Origin: Rhizobiaceae bacterium
GTDB taxonomy: Bacteria; Pseudomonadota; Alphaproteobacteria; Rhizobiales; Rhizobiaceae
NCBI GenBank assembly: GCA_017640615.1
Contig: JAEPQK010000002.1
Span: 841,377-905,376, forward strand
Direction: 5' to 3'
DNA: 64,000 nt
The notes under the pieces are model-generated. The model was not told the origin of the DNA and ran no database searches. It was given only the letters and a program-made list of their open reading frames with translations. Shown piece by piece: positions 48,145 to 60,026 of this stretch (the stretch's first letter is position 1; each line of letters opens with the position of its first letter). A program made the translations under genes and the position numbers.

Positions 48145-48969
48145 ATGAAACCTTCCCGCGACATCTCCCGCCTCATCGAAATCATGGCCGCGCTGCGGAC
48201 ACCCGTCACCGGCTGCCCTTGGGATCTTGAACAGAATTTCGAGACCATCGCACCTTACACCCTGGAAGAGGCTTATGAGGTGGCCGACGCGATCCAGCGT
48301 GGCGATCTCGAAGATCTGCGCGATGAGCTCGGCGATCTGCTCTTACAGGTGGTCTACCACGCACGCATGGCCGAGGAGGAAGCCGCCTTCACCTTCGATG
48401 ACGTCGTCGAAGCCGTCACCACAAAGATGATCCGCCGCCATCCGCATGTCTTCGGCGACGAAGCAGCACGCAGCGCCGGCATGGCCAAGGGGATGTGGGA
48501 GAAGATCAAGGCGGAGGAAAAAGCCGAAAAGCGGGCGCGCCGGTCGGCGAAAGGGTTGCCGCCTGAAGACCACGGCAAGGGGTTTCTTGATGGGGTGCCC
48601 GTGGCGCACACCGCACTCACCCGGGCGCTGAAGCTCCAGGAGAAGGCAGCGAAGGTCGGGTTCGACTGGGGCGAGGCCGGGCCCGTACTCGACAAGATCG
48701 AGGAGGAGGTCGGGGAACTGCGCGCGGCGATTCAGGACGGAAGCAAGACGGACACACTGGACGAACTCGGCGATCTTTTCTTTGCACTCGTCAATCTCGC
48801 GCGGCACCTCAAGATCGATCCAGAGAACGCTTTGCGGGGAACCAACGAGAAGTTCCGCAAACGCTTTCACTCTGTCGAAGACGCGCTTGTCCAGAATGGC
48901 TCGAGCCTCGAAGAGGCCTCGCTTGTCGAGATGGAAGCGCTTTGGCAGGCAGCGAAGTCGAAGGCTTGA
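48145..48969 (+). CDS. mazG: Nucleoside triphosphate pyrophosphohydrolase MazG
   Basis: 274 residues with two tandem MazG domains. The first has EEAYEVADAIQRGDLEDLRD and ELGDLLLQVVYHARMA, the second EEVGELRAAIQDG and DELGDLFFALVNLARHL; each repeats the acidic E-x-x-E/D-E-x-x-D metal-binding pattern. It hydrolyses NTPs to NMPs and pyrophosphate, and influences aberrant-nucleotide and (p)ppGpp pools. Convergent with rplQ, sharing a terminator. Confidence 0.93.
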   Translation: MKPSRDISRLIEIMAALRTPVTGCPWDLEQNFETIAPYTLEEAYEVADAIQRGDLEDLRDELGDLLLQVVYHARMAEEEAAFTFDDVVEAVTTKMIRRHPHVFGDEAARSAGMAKGMWEKIKAEEKAEKRARRSAKGLPPEDHGKGFLDGVPVAHTALTRALKLQEKAAKVGFDWGEAGPVLDKIEEEVGELRAAIQDGSKTDTLDELGDLFFALVNLARHLKIDPENALRGTNEKFRKRFHSVEDALVQNGSSLEEASLVEMEALWQAAKSKA

Positions 48970-48991
48970 CCGAACGGCTTTGGCAATGAAA

Positions 48992-49019
48992 AAGCCCCGG
49001 CGCAGCCGCGCCGGGGCTT
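48992..49019. terminator. Bidirectional terminator between mazG and rplQ
   Basis: A 12-bp perfect stem (AAGCCCCGGCGC / GCGCCGGGGCTT) with a 4-base loop. On the minus strand it is followed by TTTTTC, giving the ribosomal cluster a strong terminator 27 bases after rplQ. On the plus strand it serves mazG with a shorter T-tract. Confidence 0.9.
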
Positions 49020-49046
49020 GACGATCAATCGAACCAGATCGGCTGA

Positions 49047-49481
49047 TTATGCCGCTTCGGCTTCGGTCTCGGTATTGTCTTCCGCTTCAACACGCGCACG
49101 GTCGGCCGCGCCTTTGGCGGCAGTGTCGCGATCGACGAACTCGATTACGGCCATCGGCGCATTGTCGCCATGGCGGAAACCGGCCTTCATGATGCGGGTA
49201 TAGCCGCCATTGCGGGTCGCATAACGCGGCGCAATGGTCTCAAACAGGCGCTTGGCCAGCTCGTCGGAACCGATTTTGGCAATCGCCTGACGCCGCGCAT
49301 GCAGATCACCGCGCTTTCCAAGCGTGACCAGCTTCTCCACGATCGGCCGCAGCTCTTTGGCCTTGGGCAGCGTGGTGGTGATCTGTTCATGCTCGATCAG
49401 CGACGCGGCCATGTTGACGAACAGGGCCTTGCGGTGGCTGGCGGTGCGGTTCAGCCGACGACCGGATTTTCCGTGACGCAT
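49047..49481 (-). CDS. rplQ: 50S ribosomal protein L17
   Basis: 144 residues from [20 protein letters not shown], the invariant start of bL17; the in-frame upstream extension runs into an intergenic hairpin and is not coding. The conserved core ([29 protein letters not shown]) is followed by an acidic Ala/Glu-rich tail characteristic of alphaproteobacteria. It is the last gene of the ribosomal cluster, just before the terminator. Confidence 0.96.
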   Translation of the reverse strand: MRHGKSGRRLNRTASHRKALFVNMAASLIEHEQITTTLPKAKELRPIVEKLVTLGKRGDLHARRQAIAKIGSDELAKRLFETIAPRYATRNGGYTRIMKAGFRHGDNAPMAVIEFVDRDTAAKGAADRARVEAEDNTETEAEAA

Positions 49482-49527
49482 TGGCTTTCTCCTAGAATTC
49501 GGCGCGAGGCGCCCGGTTTTTAAATTC

Positions 49528-49614
49528 GCGAATGGTGAATGGAGAAATGGTGAATGGGGAACGGACGTTCCAGCAATCCTATTCACTACTCACCATTCAC
49601 TATTCACCGCTCAA
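49528..49614. repeat. Inverted repeat of GTGAATG-type tandem units between rpoA and rplQ
   Basis: The left arm (49528-49560) has repeated AATGGTGAATGG units and the right arm (49580-49610) the complementary ATTCACTACTCACCATTCAC, about 20 bases apart. Pairing is imperfect but spans about 30 bp. It starts on the minus strand directly after the rpoA stop codon and is AT-richer than the genes around it. A near-identical design occurs after rplF. Confidence 0.75.
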
Positions 49615-50618
49615 TACTGGTCTTCGTAGCGCTTCGCCAGATCTTCGATGTTGTCCGGCGGCCAGTCCTGCACCTCCATGCCGAGGTGAAGGCCCATCGA
49701 CGCCAGCACTTCCTTTATCTCGTTAAGCGACTTGCGGCCGAAATTCGGCGTGCGCAGCATCTCGGCTTCCGTCTTCTGGATCAGGTCGCCAATGTAGACG
49801 ATGTTGTCGTTTTTCAGGCAGTTGGCCGAACGGACAGAAAGCTCCAGCTCGTCCACCTTCTTCAGAAGTGCCGGGTTGAAGGCGAGCTCCGTCACCTGCT
49901 CTGCCGGCTGTTCCTTCTGCGGCTCTTCGAAATTCACGAACAGAGCCAGCTGGTCCTGCAGGATGCGGGCCGCGAACGCCACGGCGTCCTCGCCGGAAAT
50001 GGCGCCATTCGTCTCGATCGTCATGGTCAGCTTGTCATAATCGAGAACCTGGCCCTCGCGGGTGTTTTCGACCTTGTAGGAGACCTTCTTGACCGGCGAA
50101 TAGAGGCTGTCGACCGGGATCAGACCGATCGGCGCGTCTTCGGCGCGGTTGCGGTCTGCCGGCACGTAGCCTTTGCCGTTATTGACGGTGAACTCCATGC
50201 GGATTTCCGCGCCCTCGTCCAGCGTGCAGATCACGTGGCCGGGGTTGAGGATTTCGACGTCGCCTACGGTCTGGATATCGCCGGCCGTCACCTGGCCCGG
50301 GCCCTGCTTGCGCACAACCATGCGCTTGGGGCCGTCGCCTTCCATGCTGATGGCGATTTCCTTGATGTTGAGAACGATGTCGGTCACGTCCTCGCGCACG
50401 CCCGAAATCGACGAGAATTCGTGCAGCACGCCGTCGATCTGCACCGCCGTTACGGCAGCGCCGCGCAGCGACGAAAGCAGCACGCGGCGCAGCGCGTTGC
50501 CGAGCGTCAGACCGAAGCCACGCTCCAGCGGCTCCGCCACAACCGTCGTCGTGTTGCCCTTCGACTTGAAGTCGATCTTGTTGGGCTTGATCAGTTCCTG
50601 CCAGTTCTTCTGGATCAT
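49611..50618 (-). CDS. rpoA: RNA polymerase alpha subunit
   Basis: 335 residues from [17 protein letters not shown]; 10 in-frame codons upstream belong to the gap. The N-terminal assembly domain has [18 protein letters not shown] and the flexible linker is followed by the C-terminal helix-hairpin-helix domain ([31 protein letters not shown]), which binds UP elements and activators. It lies downstream of rpsK, as usual. A long repeat hairpin follows its stop. Confidence 0.98.
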   Translation of the reverse strand: MIQKNWQELIKPNKIDFKSKGNTTTVVAEPLERGFGLTLGNALRRVLLSSLRGAAVTAVQIDGVLHEFSSISGVREDVTDIVLNIKEIAISMEGDGPKRMVVRKQGPGQVTAGDIQTVGDVEILNPGHVICTLDEGAEIRMEFTVNNGKGYVPADRNRAEDAPIGLIPVDSLYSPVKKVSYKVENTREGQVLDYDKLTMTIETNGAISGEDAVAFAARILQDQLALFVNFEEPQKEQPAEQVTELAFNPALLKKVDELELSVRSANCLKNDNIVYIGDLIQKTEAEMLRTPNFGRKSLNEIKEVLASMGLHLGMEVQDWPPDNIEDLAKRYEDQY

Positions 50619-50762
50619 TCTGTTATCCTTCCGTTTCCCCGCCACCATCCAATCGTGGCGGGCGTCCTGGAAAGCCGTGGAGGAGCGTCCTTTGAGTGCA
50701 TGACCCGAGCGTGGCTCGGGACCATGCCGCGGGAAGCTCGCGCGGCAGTTTCGAAAATCCGG

Positions 50763-51152
50763 TTAGACGCGGCGCTTCTTGCGCGGACGGCAACCATTGT
50801 GCGGGATCGGCGTCACGTCACGGATCGAAGTGATCGTGAAGCCTGCGGCCTGCAGCGCGCGCAGTGCCGATTCACGGCCCGAACCGGGACCGCTGACCTC
50901 AACCTCGAGCGTACGCATACCGTGCTCCTGCGCCTTGCGGGCGCAATCCTCGGCTGCCATCTGCGCCGCGAACGGCGTCGACTTGCGCGAACCCTTGAAA
51001 CCCTGAGCGCCGGCCGACGACCAGGCAATCGCGTTGCCCTGTGCGTCGGTAATGGTGATCATGGTGTTATTGAAGGTCGACGAAACATGCGCAACGCCGG
51101 TCGAAATGTTCTTGCGTTCGCGACGGCGCACGCGTGTGGCTTCCTTGGCCAT
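50763..51152 (-). CDS. rpsK: 30S ribosomal protein S11
   Basis: 129 residues. Typical uS11: [22 protein letters not shown] near the N-terminus and [21 protein letters not shown] at the C-terminus, including the Asn-Gly bond that is converted to isoaspartate in some bacteria. It contacts 16S rRNA on the platform near the Shine-Dalgarno helix. The 144-base gap to rpoA and the repeat-containing gap to rpsM are both longer than is usual for this cluster. Confidence 0.98.
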   Translation of the reverse strand: MAKEATRVRRRERKNISTGVAHVSSTFNNTMITITDAQGNAIAWSSAGAQGFKGSRKSTPFAAQMAAEDCARKAQEHGMRTLEVEVSGPGSGRESALRALQAAGFTITSIRDVTPIPHNGCRPRKKRRV

Positions 51153-51202
51153 GATAGTCCTTTCAGTCGATATCTACGCCGCCGTAGTTCCAGCGGCTAC
51201 AC

Positions 51203-51306
51203 CTGGTAAGGCAGTAAGGGAATATGGCAGTAAGGGAGTAGGTGGAACGAAGCGGCCGTCCGCTGGCCAATCACCTACTGCCTTACTGCCCTACTCCCCT
51301 ATTTCC
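51203..51306. repeat. Inverted repeat of GCAGTAAGG-type tandem units between rpsM and rpsK
   Basis: The left arm (51205-51244) carries GGCAGTAAGGGAATATGGCA followed by another GTAAGGGAGTAGGTG unit. The right arm (51269-51306) carries the complementary CACCTACTGCCTTACTGCCC and CTACTCCCCTATT. About 25-30 bp can pair around a 25-base loop. It starts just after the rpsM stop on the minus strand. The unit sequence differs from the other two hairpins but the construction is the same. Confidence 0.75.
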
Positions 51307-51310
51307 TCAA

Positions 51311-51679
51311 TTACTTCTTCTTACCGGCAATCGCTTTGGCCGGACCCTTGCGGGTGCGCGCATTGGTATGCGTGCGCTGGCCGCGAACTGGAAGCGAACG
51401 GCGGTGCCGCAGACCGCGGTAGCAGCCCAGATCCATGAGACGCTTGATGTTCATGGACACTTCGCGGCGCAGATCGCCTTCGACCTGATAGTCGCGGTCG
51501 ACGATCTCACGCATCTGCAGAGCTTCGGCGTCGGTCAGTTCGCTGACGCGGCGCTCAGCCGGAATGTTGGCTTTTTCGATGATCTCGGACGCGAATTTCG
51601 GTCCGATACCGTGAATGTACTGAAGCGCAATCACAACGCGCTTGTTGGTCGGCAGGTTGACGCCGGCAATACGAGCCAT
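51311..51679 (-). CDS. rpsM: 30S ribosomal protein S13
   Basis: 122 residues from [19 protein letters not shown]; the upstream in-frame codons lie in the spacer. Helix-two-turn-helix motif and the basic tail [23 protein letters not shown], which reaches the P-site tRNA, are present. Standard length. First gene after the secY-adk pair. Confidence 0.98.
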   Translation of the reverse strand: MARIAGVNLPTNKRVVIALQYIHGIGPKFASEIIEKANIPAERRVSELTDAEALQMREIVDRDYQVEGDLRREVSMNIKRLMDLGCYRGLRHRRSLPVRGQRTHTNARTRKGPAKAIAGKKK

Positions 51680-51871
51680 CTCTCGTCTCCATCTATGCCG
51701 GAAATTCCGGCGCTTCGTTAAACCCGCGTCCGGTGGAGGCCGGCCCTTGCGGGTGTCTTTCAATGCAAATACGCCGAAACGCCCTTATGGGCATCTCCGC
51801 GTTCAATACGACTTGGAAGACGCGCCGCGATAGTCTGGAATGCGGCGGCTGTCAAGTCTCAGCAGCGATGT

Positions 51872-52455
51872 CTAGCCAAGCTTGGCCAGAACGCCGTTGA
51901 TCTCGTTGGTCACTTCGTCGATCGTCGCCATACCGTCGACACCGACAAGCTGCCCCTTGGCATAATAATAGCCGATCAGCGGGGCGGTCTTTTTGTAGTA
52001 TTCGCGCAGCCGCTCGTCGAAAACCTCGGCATTATCGTCCTTGCGGACAGGCTGGCCGGCGGCTTTCGCCTCTTCGGCGCGCTTCAGGATGCGCCCGACC
52101 AGCGCCTTGTCGTCGACGACGAGTTCGATAACGGCGTCAAATTTCTGCCCGCGCTGCGCCAGCATGTCGGCAACCGCGTCAGCCTGTGCAAGCGTGCGCG
52201 GATAGCCGTCGAGAATGAATCCCTTGGCCGCGTCGTCCTGATCGATACGCTCGGCGACGATCGCATTGACGATCTCGTCCGAAACAAGCTCGCCGGCGTC
52301 CATCACCGCCTTGGCGCGCTTGCCGACCTCGGTCTGCGCGGCCACGGCCGCGCGCAGCATGTCTCCGGTGGAGAGCTGTGGAATGCCGTATTTTTCGACC
52401 AGTCGCTGCGCCTGCGTCCCCTTACCCGCCCCTGGCGGGCCAAGCAGTATCAGCC

Positions 52456-52459
<4 letters not shown>
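51872..52459 (-). CDS. adk: Adenylate kinase (short form)
   Basis: 195 residues. Converts AMP plus ATP to two ADP. P-loop GPPGAGKGT (7-15), AMP-binding [10 protein letters not shown], and [14 protein letters not shown] with the conserved Arg. The LID region (about 125-160) is the short type without zinc cysteines. Its start overlaps the secY stop by four bases (ATGA). The secY-adk-rpsM order without rpmJ/infA is usual for Hyphomicrobiales. A 192-base gap precedes rpsM, in which no clear element was seen. Confidence 0.97.
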
Positions 52460-53796
<1,337 letters not shown>

Positions 53797-53942
53797 CGGT
53801 CGTTCTCCGCGTGATCAGGCCACGATAAGCGGCGCGCGGCCGAAGCCCCGAGATAGGGCTCGGCCGGGCCGGATGCAAGCCGCGGAAGCCGCGGCTTCTG
53901 TGAAATTCCGGTGAGGAGCGCGCGAGCCGGGCAAAATGCCGG

Positions 53943-54416
53943 TCACTCGGCCGCCTTCGCTTCCGGGAGCTTGATCGATCCGCCGGCCTTTTCGATCTTC
54001 TCGACCGCCGACTTCGATGCTCCAGCAACCTCAAAGGTCACCTTTGCCTTCAGCTCACCGTCGCCAAGCACACGCACGCCGTCGCGAACGCGGCGCAGAA
54101 TGCCTGCTTCCACGAGCGCTTCGGCCGTCACCGGCTTCTTGGCGTCAAGCTTCTTGGCATCGATCGCCTGCTGCACGCGAGCCAGCGACACGATGTTGAG
54201 ATCCTTGGCAAAGACGTTCTTGAAGCCGCGCTTCGGCAGCCGCCGGTAAACCGGCATCTGGCCACCTTCGAAACCGTTGAGCGCAACGCCGGAGCGCGAG
54301 CTCTGGCCCTTGACGCCGCGGCCACTGGTTTTGCCAACGCCGGAGCCGATACCACGGCCCACGCGCTTGCGCGACTTGGTTGCGCCTTCGCGATCCCGCA
54401 ATTCGTTGAGTTTCAT
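53943..54416 (-). CDS. rplO: 50S ribosomal protein L15
   Basis: 157 residues: [26 protein letters not shown] and [23 protein letters not shown] are invariant uL15 motifs. Standard length and context between rpmD and secY. A 146-base gap separates it from secY. Confidence 0.97.
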   Translation of the reverse strand: MKLNELRDREGATKSRKRVGRGIGSGVGKTSGRGVKGQSSRSGVALNGFEGGQMPVYRRLPKRGFKNVFAKDLNIVSLARVQQAIDAKKLDAKKPVTAEALVEAGILRRVRDGVRVLGDGELKAKVTFEVAGASKSAVEKIEKAGGSIKLPEAKAAE

Positions 54417-54438
54417 CTCGATTCTCCTGCGCTTAGGT

Positions 54439-54636
54439 TCAAGCCTCGTCGACGACGCGAACGAGGTGCTGCACCTGCGCGATCATGCCGCGGACCGAAG
54501 GCGTGTCCTCCAGCGTGCGGCGGCGGTGTAGCTTGTTGAGGCCAAGTCCGATCAGCGTCTTGCGCTGCTCGGACGGACGGCGGATCGGGCTGCCGATCTG
54601 CTCAACGGTAACGGTTTTGCCCTGCTTGCTAGCCAT
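54439..54636 (-). CDS. rpmD: 50S ribosomal protein L30
   Basis: 65 residues from [20 protein letters not shown]; a start two codons earlier is possible. Short uL30 with [24 protein letters not shown], the usual rRNA-binding core. It precedes rplO by 22 bases. Confidence 0.96.
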   Translation of the reverse strand: MASKQGKTVTVEQIGSPIRRPSEQRKTLIGLGLNKLHRRRTLEDTPSVRGMIAQVQHLVRVVDEA

Positions 54637-54669
54637 GGTCATCTATCCCTTGATCAGCCGCTTGGGCGT

Positions 54670-55230
54670 CTATTCCTCGGCCGTTGCGGCGGCGCCGCGG
54701 CGCGCCTGCAAGGTCGAGTATTTGATACCGCGCTGAGCAGCAACATCCTTCGGGTGCAGCTGGCCCTTAAGCGCCTCAAAGGTCGCCCGCACCATGTTGT
54801 AGGGGTTGGAAGACCCCAGCGACTTGGCAACGACATCGTGCATGCCGAGCGTCTCGAACACAGCGCGCATCGGGCCGCCGGCGATGATGCCGGTACCAGC
54901 CTTTGCGGTGCGCAGCAGTACCTTGCCTGCGCCCCAGCGGCCTTCCACGTCGTGGTGCAGCGTACGGCCCGAACGCAGCGGAACAAAGATCATGTCGCGC
55001 TTGGCGCTCTCGGTCGCCTTGCGGATCGCCTCCGGCACTTCGCGCGCCTTGCCGTGGCCGAAGCCGACGCGGCCCTTCTGGTCGCCAACGACGACGAGCG
55101 CGGCAAAGCCGAAGCGACGGCCGCCCTTCACGACTTTCGCGACGCGGTTGATGTGAACGAGCTTGTCGACAAATTCGCTGTCGTGCTCTTCGCGATCACG
55201 TCCGCCGCGACCTCTGCGTTCCTGTGCCAT
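54670..55230 (-). CDS. rpsE: 30S ribosomal protein S5
   Basis: 186 residues with a charged N-terminal extension ([16 protein letters not shown]). The core motif [20 protein letters not shown] and the C-domain [20 protein letters not shown] are typical uS5; this protein helps set decoding accuracy and mRNA unwinding at the entry channel. Separated from rpmD by 33 bases. Confidence 0.97.
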   Translation of the reverse strand: MAQERRGRGGRDREEHDSEFVDKLVHINRVAKVVKGGRRFGFAALVVVGDQKGRVGFGHGKAREVPEAIRKATESAKRDMIFVPLRSGRTLHHDVEGRWGAGKVLLRTAKAGTGIIAGGPMRAVFETLGMHDVVAKSLGSSNPYNMVRATFEALKGQLHPKDVAAQRGIKYSTLQARRGAAATAEE

Positions 55231-55299
55231 GATCCTGTCCTTGTTCTTTTCCGGATAGCACCGTTGATGATTGCCCGGCCTTTTGGCCCGGACGGATGA

Positions 55300-55659
55300 T
55301 TAGAAGCTGAGGCCGCCTTCGCGCGCGGCATCGGCAAGCGCCTTCACGCGGCCGTGGAAAATGTACGGCCCGCGATCGAACACGACATCCTTGACGCCCG
55401 CCTTCTTGGCGCGCTCGGCAACGAGCTTGCCAACCGCGGCGGCTGCCTCGGTGTCGGCGCCGGTCTTGAGCGAACCCTTCAGGTCCTTCTCAAGCGTCGA
55501 AGCGGAAGCGACCGTATGGCCCTTCGTGTCGTCGATCACCTGAGCGTAGATGTTCTTCGACGAACGGTAGACCGTAAGGCGCAAACGCTCGCCGGCGACC
55601 TTCTTGATCTGACGGCGGATACGCTGTGCGCGGCGCTGCGTGGATTCCTTGGAAGCCAT
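55300..55659 (-). CDS. rplR: 50S ribosomal protein L18
   Basis: 119 residues. uL18, binding 5S rRNA in the central protuberance: [20 protein letters not shown] and the C-terminal [24 protein letters not shown] are diagnostic. Preceded on the minus strand by a repeat-containing gap after rplF. Confidence 0.97.
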   Translation of the reverse strand: MASKESTQRRAQRIRRQIKKVAGERLRLTVYRSSKNIYAQVIDDTKGHTVASASTLEKDLKGSLKTGADTEAAAAVGKLVAERAKKAGVKDVVFDRGPYIFHGRVKALADAAREGGLSF

Positions 55660-55675
55660 TGTTTTCGTTCCTCAA

Positions 55676-55762
55676 ACAGTGAACTGTGAATGGTCAATGG
55701 AGAATGGTTGGGTTGCCGTTGGCGCTACGCCATTCACCATTCGCTATTTCACTATTCACTAC
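55676..55762. repeat. Inverted repeat of GTGAATG-type tandem units between rplF and rplR
   Basis: The left arm (55678-55707) reads AGTGAACTGTGAATGGTCAA then TGGAGAATGG. The right arm (55730-55760) reads CCATTCACCATTCGCTATTT then CACTATTCACT. About 30 bp pair imperfectly around a 22-base loop. It lies immediately after the rplF stop on the minus strand and is closely related to the hairpin after rpoA. Confidence 0.75.
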
Positions 55763-56296
55763 TTACTTCTTCTTGCCTTCTTTGCGCACGATCCGCTCTT
55801 CCGCGTATTTCACGCCCTTGCCCTTGTAGGGTTCGGGGCCGCGGTATTTGCGAATCTCTGCCGCAACCTGGCCAACCTGCTGCTTGTCGATGCCCGACAC
55901 GACGATCTCGGTCGGCTTCGGCACCTGGATGGTGATGCCCTCCGGCACCTCATAAACCACGTCGTGGCTGAAGCCGAGCGCGAGCTGCAGGTTCTTGCCC
56001 TGCATCGCGGCACGGTAACCAACGCCGTTGATCTCCAGACGCTTCTCGAAACCTTCCTTCACGCCGGAAAGAATGTTCGCGATCTGCGTGCGCGACATGC
56101 CCCATTTGGAGCGTGCCAGCTTCGACTGGTCGCGCGGCGAGACATCGATCTTGCCGTCTTCGAGCTTCACCAGAACTTCGCCGTTGACGACGAATTTCAG
56201 CTCGCCCTTCGGGCCTTTCGCCGAAACGGTCTGGCCGTCCACGGTCGCGGTCACGCCGTCCGGCACTGCCACTGGTTTCTTACCAATACGAGACAT
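55763..56296 (-). CDS. rplF: 50S ribosomal protein L6
   Basis: 177 residues. uL6 with two similar domains; [14 protein letters not shown] at the start and [24 protein letters not shown] at the end are invariant. It binds near the sarcin-ricin loop. Followed on the minus strand by a repeat hairpin. Confidence 0.98.
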   Translation of the reverse strand: MSRIGKKPVAVPDGVTATVDGQTVSAKGPKGELKFVVNGEVLVKLEDGKIDVSPRDQSKLARSKWGMSRTQIANILSGVKEGFEKRLEINGVGYRAAMQGKNLQLALGFSHDVVYEVPEGITIQVPKPTEIVVSGIDKQQVGQVAAEIRKYRGPEPYKGKGVKYAEERIVRKEGKKK

Positions 56297-56335
56297 AGTC
56301 TACGTCCTCGTCTTCAAAATCCTGTTGGGCCCAGA

Positions 56336-56734
56336 TCAGAAAATCTGGCAGAGAACTTCTCCGCCGACATTCTGCTCGCGCGCCTCATGATCGGCCATCA
56401 CGCCCTTCGGCGTCGACAGAATGGCGATACCGAGGCCATTGGCCACCTGCGGAATGGACTTCACCGATGCATAGACGCGGCGGCCCGGCTTCGAAACGCG
56501 GGCGATTTCGCGGATGACCGGCTCGCCCTCGTAATATTTCAGCTCGATCTCGATTTCGGACTTGCCGTTGTCGAAGTCGACCTGGGTGTAGTCGCGGATG
56601 TAGCCTTCCGACTTCATCACATCGAGAACGCGGGCGCGCAGACGCGAAGCCGGGGTCGAAACCTTGGACTTCTTGCGGCCATACGCGTTGCGGATGCGGG
56701 TCAGCATATCGCCGAGGGGATCACTCAGTGCCAT
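56336..56734 (-). CDS. rpsH: 30S ribosomal protein S8
   Basis: 132 residues. uS8, organiser of the 16S central domain and, in enterobacteria, translational repressor of the spc operon. [19 protein letters not shown] and the C-terminal [20 protein letters not shown] are conserved. Confidence 0.98.
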   Translation of the reverse strand: MALSDPLGDMLTRIRNAYGRKKSKVSTPASRLRARVLDVMKSEGYIRDYTQVDFDNGKSEIEIELKYYEGEPVIREIARVSKPGRRVYASVKSIPQVANGLGIAILSTPKGVMADHEAREQNVGGEVLCQIF

Positions 56735-56745
56735 GATGGTGCTCC

Positions 56746-57051
56746 TTACCAGCTCGACTTCACGAGGCCAGGGATCTTGCCCATGTTGCCCAACTCACGC
56801 AGCGCGATACGCGACAGCTTCAGCTTGCGGTAGAACGCGCGCGGACGGCCCGTTACCTCGCAGCGGTTGCGGATGCGCGAGGGCGCTGAGTTGCGCGGCA
56901 GCGCGGCCAGCTTCATCTGAGCGCGGAAACGCTCTTCCATCGGCTGGTCCTTGTCCATGATGATCGCCTTCAGCGCCTGACGCTTCGCGGCATAGCGCGC
57001 GACCATCTTGCGACGGCGCTCGTTCTTTTCGACTGCACTGGTCTTTGCCAT
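56746..57051 (-). CDS. rpsN: 30S ribosomal protein S14 (zinc-free form)
   Basis: 101 residues, the long form lacking the CxxC zinc motif. [21 protein letters not shown] and the C-terminal [14 protein letters not shown] are diagnostic of uS14. Cotranscribed with rplE and rpsH. Confidence 0.97.
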   Translation of the reverse strand: MAKTSAVEKNERRRKMVARYAAKRQALKAIIMDKDQPMEERFRAQMKLAALPRNSAPSRIRNRCEVTGRPRAFYRKLKLSRIALRELGNMGKIPGLVKSSW

Positions 57052-57078
57052 TTCGCAAATTTTCCTTTTTCGCTGCCG

Positions 57079-57636
57079 TTACTGCCGGAAGGGGAAGTTG
57101 AAGGCGCGCAGAAGAGCGCGGGCTTCGTCGTCCGTTTCGGCGGTCGTACAAACGATGATGTCCATTCCCCAGATCTGATCGACCTTGTCGTAGTTGATCT
57201 CGGGAAACACGATGTGCTCCTTGATGCCCATCGCGAAATTGCCACGTCCGTCGAAGCTCTTCGGATTGAGGCCGCGGAAGTCGCGGACGCGTGGCAGCGC
57301 GATGGTGATCAGGCGATCCAGGAACTCGTACATGCGCTCGCGGCGCAAGGTGACCTTGGCGCCGATCGGCATGTTCTCACGCACCTTGAAGCCTGCAATC
57401 GAATTGCGGGCATGGGTGATGACCGGACGCTGACCGGCGATCATCGCCAGATCCTCGGCGGCAACCGACGGCTTCTTGGAATCGGCCGTGGCTTCGCCAA
57501 CGCCCATATTGATCACGATCTTGTCCAGCCGCGGCACCTGCATGCCGTTGGCATAGCTGAACTGCTCCTGCATCGCGCCACGGATGGAGTCGCGATAGAG
57601 CTTCTTCAGCCGCGGTTCGTATTTAGCCTCAGCCAT
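57079..57636 (-). CDS. rplE: 50S ribosomal protein L5
   Basis: 185 residues. uL5, which binds 5S rRNA and t[39 protein letters not shown] and the C-terminal [20 protein letters not shown] are invariant. Its start overlaps the rplX stop by eight bases. Confidence 0.98.
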   Translation of the reverse strand: MAEAKYEPRLKKLYRDSIRGAMQEQFSYANGMQVPRLDKIVINMGVGEATADSKKPSVAAEDLAMIAGQRPVITHARNSIAGFKVRENMPIGAKVTLRRERMYEFLDRLITIALPRVRDFRGLNPKSFDGRGNFAMGIKEHIVFPEINYDKVDQIWGMDIIVCTTAETDDEARALLRAFNFPFRQ

Positions 57637-57943
57637 TGATCACATCTCCCGAGCGCTTTGCGACCCGCACCTTGGTGCCGTCCTTCTCGACCCGGAAACC
57701 GACGCGAGTGGGCTTCCCGTCCTTGGGATCGGCGACAGCCAGGTTCGAAAGGTGGATCGGAGCTTCCTTGCGGATCAGCCCGCCTTCCTGAGCCTGGGTC
57801 TGGCGCTGATGGCGCACGACCATATTGATGCCACGCACGAGTGCGCGGTCTTCCTTGGGAATAACGCGCAGCACTTCACCGGTCCGGCCCTTGTCCTTGC
57901 CGGTGAGCACCACGACGTTGTCGCCTTTGCGAATCTTGTTCAT
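57629..57943 (-). CDS. rplX: 50S ribosomal protein L24
   Basis: 104 residues. uL24, an assembly initiator of the large subunit. [23 protein letters not shown] is the KOW motif. It overlaps rplE by eight bases, implying translational coupling. Confidence 0.97.
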   Translation of the reverse strand: MNKIRKGDNVVVLTGKDKGRTGEVLRVIPKEDRALVRGINMVVRHQRQTQAQEGGLIRKEAPIHLSNLAVADPKDGKPTRVGFRVEKDGTKVRVAKRSGDVING

Positions 57944-57956
57944 TGTCCGCGGTTCC

Positions 57957-58325
57957 TCAGAGTACTTCCGGCGCCAGCGAAATGATCTTCATGTGGCTGC
58001 GTGCACGCAGTTCGCGCGGCACAGGCCCGAAGATACGGGTACCGATAGGTTCTTTCTTGTTGTCGACGAGCACGGCCGCGTTCTTGTCGAAGCGGATCAC
58101 GCTGCCATCGGCGCGGCGGATGTCCTTGGCTGTGCGAACCACAACCGCCTTCATCACATCGCCCTTCTTCACGCGGCCGCGCGGAATGGCTTCCTTGACC
58201 GACACCACGATGACGTCGCCAACGGAAGCGTATTTCCGCTTCGAACCGCCAAGCACCTTGATGCACATGACACGACGGGCGCCGGAATTATCCGCGACGT
58301 CGAGGTTTGTTTGCATCTGAATCAT
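57957..58325 (-). CDS. rplN: 50S ribosomal protein L14
   Basis: 122 residues. uL14: [19 protein letters not shown] and [24 protein letters not shown] are invariant; the protein forms bridge B8 with the small subunit. Confidence 0.98.
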   Translation of the reverse strand: MIQMQTNLDVADNSGARRVMCIKVLGGSKRKYASVGDVIVVSVKEAIPRGRVKKGDVMKAVVVRTAKDIRRADGSVIRFDKNAAVLVDNKKEPIGTRIFGPVPRELRARSHMKIISLAPEVL

Positions 58326-58391
58326 GACTGGCCGCCTTCTATTCTATCTTGGGGCGGGATATCCGCCCTGCCCGGCATTCAAATTCGTTCG

Positions 58392-58655
58392 TTACCCGGC
58401 CTTCGCCGGCTTCTTCTCGGTGTCGGCGCTCGGAAGCACGACCCAGGTCTTGTCCTTCGAGATCGGAGCGGATTCTTCGATCAGAACCATATCGCCGACC
58501 TTGCAGGCGTTGTTTTCGTCATGCGCCTTGTAATTCTTCGTCATCCGCACGGTCTTTTTCATGACCGGATGGGTGAAGCGGCGCTCGACACGGACGACGA
58601 CCGTCTTGTCGTTCTTGTCGCTTACGACCGTGCCCTGCATCACGCGCTTTGGCAT
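58392..58655 (-). CDS. rpsQ: 30S ribosomal protein S17
   Basis: 87 residues. uS17 OB-fold: [20 protein letters not shown] and [17 protein letters not shown] are diagnostic. A short Lys-rich tail extends the C-terminus. Confidence 0.97.
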   Translation of the reverse strand: MPKRVMQGTVVSDKNDKTVVVRVERRFTHPVMKKTVRMTKNYKAHDENNACKVGDMVLIEESAPISKDKTWVVLPSADTEKKPAKAG

Positions 58656-58665
58656 CTTTTAGTCC

Positions 58666-58866
58666 TCAAGCCTTCTTGGCGGCCGACTTTTCAGCCAGCA
58701 CCGTTTTGATGCGCGCAATGTCGCGGCGGATCTGCCGCACGCGCGCGGTTTTTTCGAGCTGTCCGGTCGCCTTCTGGAAGCGCAGGTTGAACTGCTCCTT
58801 CTTCAGAGCGGCCAGATCGTCACTCAGCTGGTCGGGCGTCTTCGCCCGTACGTCAACGGCCTTCAT
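58666..58866 (-). CDS. rpmC: 50S ribosomal protein L29
   Basis: 66 residues. uL29, a two-helix protein at the peptide-tunnel exit: [20 protein letters not shown] and [17 protein letters not shown] match the family. Ten bases before rpsQ. Confidence 0.97.
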   Translation of the reverse strand: MKAVDVRAKTPDQLSDDLAALKKEQFNLRFQKATGQLEKTARVRQIRRDIARIKTVLAEKSAAKKA

Positions 58867-58877
58867 CTCGCCCTCTC

Positions 58878-59291
58878 CTATTCAGAAATGCGCTGGACGA
58901 AGCGCGTACGAACCGAAAGCTTGGCCGCACCCAGGCGCAGCGCCTCACGCGCGGTCTCTTCGTTGACGCCGTCGATCTCGAACATGACGCGGCCGGGCTT
59001 TACGCGCGCGACCCAGTAATCGACGGAGCCCTTACCCTTACCCATGCGGACTTCGGTCGGCTTCGAGGTGACCGGAACGTCCGGGAAAATGCGAATCCAC
59101 ACGCGGCCCTGGCGCTTCATCTGGCGCGTGATCGCGCGGCGGGCCGCCTCGATCTCGCGAGCAGTGACGCGGTTGGGCTCAAGAGCCTTAAGGCCGTAAC
59201 CGCCGAAGTTCAGATCGGTGCCGCCCTTGGCCGTGCCATGGATGCGTCCCTTGAACTGCTTGCGGAACTTTGTGCGCTTGGGCTGCAGCAT
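58878..59291 (-). CDS. rplP: 50S ribosomal protein L16
   Basis: 137 residues. uL16, which contacts A-site t[23 protein letters not shown] at the N-terminus, [20 protein letters not shown] in the middle. Eleven bases before rpmC. Confidence 0.98.
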   Translation of the reverse strand: MLQPKRTKFRKQFKGRIHGTAKGGTDLNFGGYGLKALEPNRVTAREIEAARRAITRQMKRQGRVWIRIFPDVPVTSKPTEVRMGKGKGSVDYWVARVKPGRVMFEIDGVNEETAREALRLGAAKLSVRTRFVQRISE

Positions 59292-59321
59292 CGTTCTCTA
59301 ACTCCAAATCCTGTTCGCCGA

Positions 59322-60026
59322 TCAGGCGTTTTCGCGACGACGCGACGAGCCGTGGGAATCGCCCTCGACTGCGCGGCGTTCGGACGCCATCGGGTCATGC
59401 TCAAGGATCTCGCCCTTGAAAATCCAGACCTTTACGCCGCAGATGCCGTATGCCGTCTGCGCCTCGGCAGTGCCGTAATCGACGTCGGCGCGCAGCGTGT
59501 GCAGCGGAACGCGGCCTTCGCGATACCACTCCATACGCGCGATTTCCGCGCCGCCAAGACGACCGCCGCAATTGATGCGGATGCCTTCGGCGCCAAGACG
59601 CATTGCCGACTGGACGGCGCGCTTCATGGCACGGCGGAACGCAACGCGGCGCTCGAGCTGCTGTGCGATCGACTGCGCAACCAGCGTTGCGTCGATCTCC
59701 GGCTTGCGCACTTCAACGATGTTGAGGTGCGTTTCGGACTGCGTCATCGCGGTCAGCTTCTTGCGAAGCTTCTCGATGTCGGCGCCCTTCTTGCCGATGA
59801 TCAGACCAGGCCGCGCGGCATGGATCGTCACGCGGCACTTCTTATGCGGACGCTCGATCACGATCTTGGAGACGGCAGCCTGTTTCAGCTCCTTCTCAAG
59901 ATACTCGCGGATCTTCAGATCCTCGTGCAGCAGCTTTCCGTATTCGCCGGTGTTCGCGAACCAGCGCGAATCCCAGGTACGGTTGATGCCGAGTCTCAGG
60001 CCGATCGGATTGATTTTTTGGCCCAT
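59322..60026 (-). CDS. rpsC: 30S ribosomal protein S3
   Basis: 234 residues. uS3 at the mRNA entry: [24 protein letters not shown] domain with [18 protein letters not shown]-domain [20 protein letters not shown]. Its first base overlaps the last base of rplV (TGATG arrangement). Confidence 0.98.
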   Translation of the reverse strand: MGQKINPIGLRLGINRTWDSRWFANTGEYGKLLHEDLKIREYLEKELKQAAVSKIVIERPHKKCRVTIHAARPGLIIGKKGADIEKLRKKLTAMTQSETHLNIVEVRKPEIDATLVAQSIAQQLERRVAFRRAMKRAVQSAMRLGAEGIRINCGGRLGGAEIARMEWYREGRVPLHTLRADVDYGTAEAQTAYGICGVKVWIFKGEILEHDPMASERRAVEGDSHGSSRRRENA

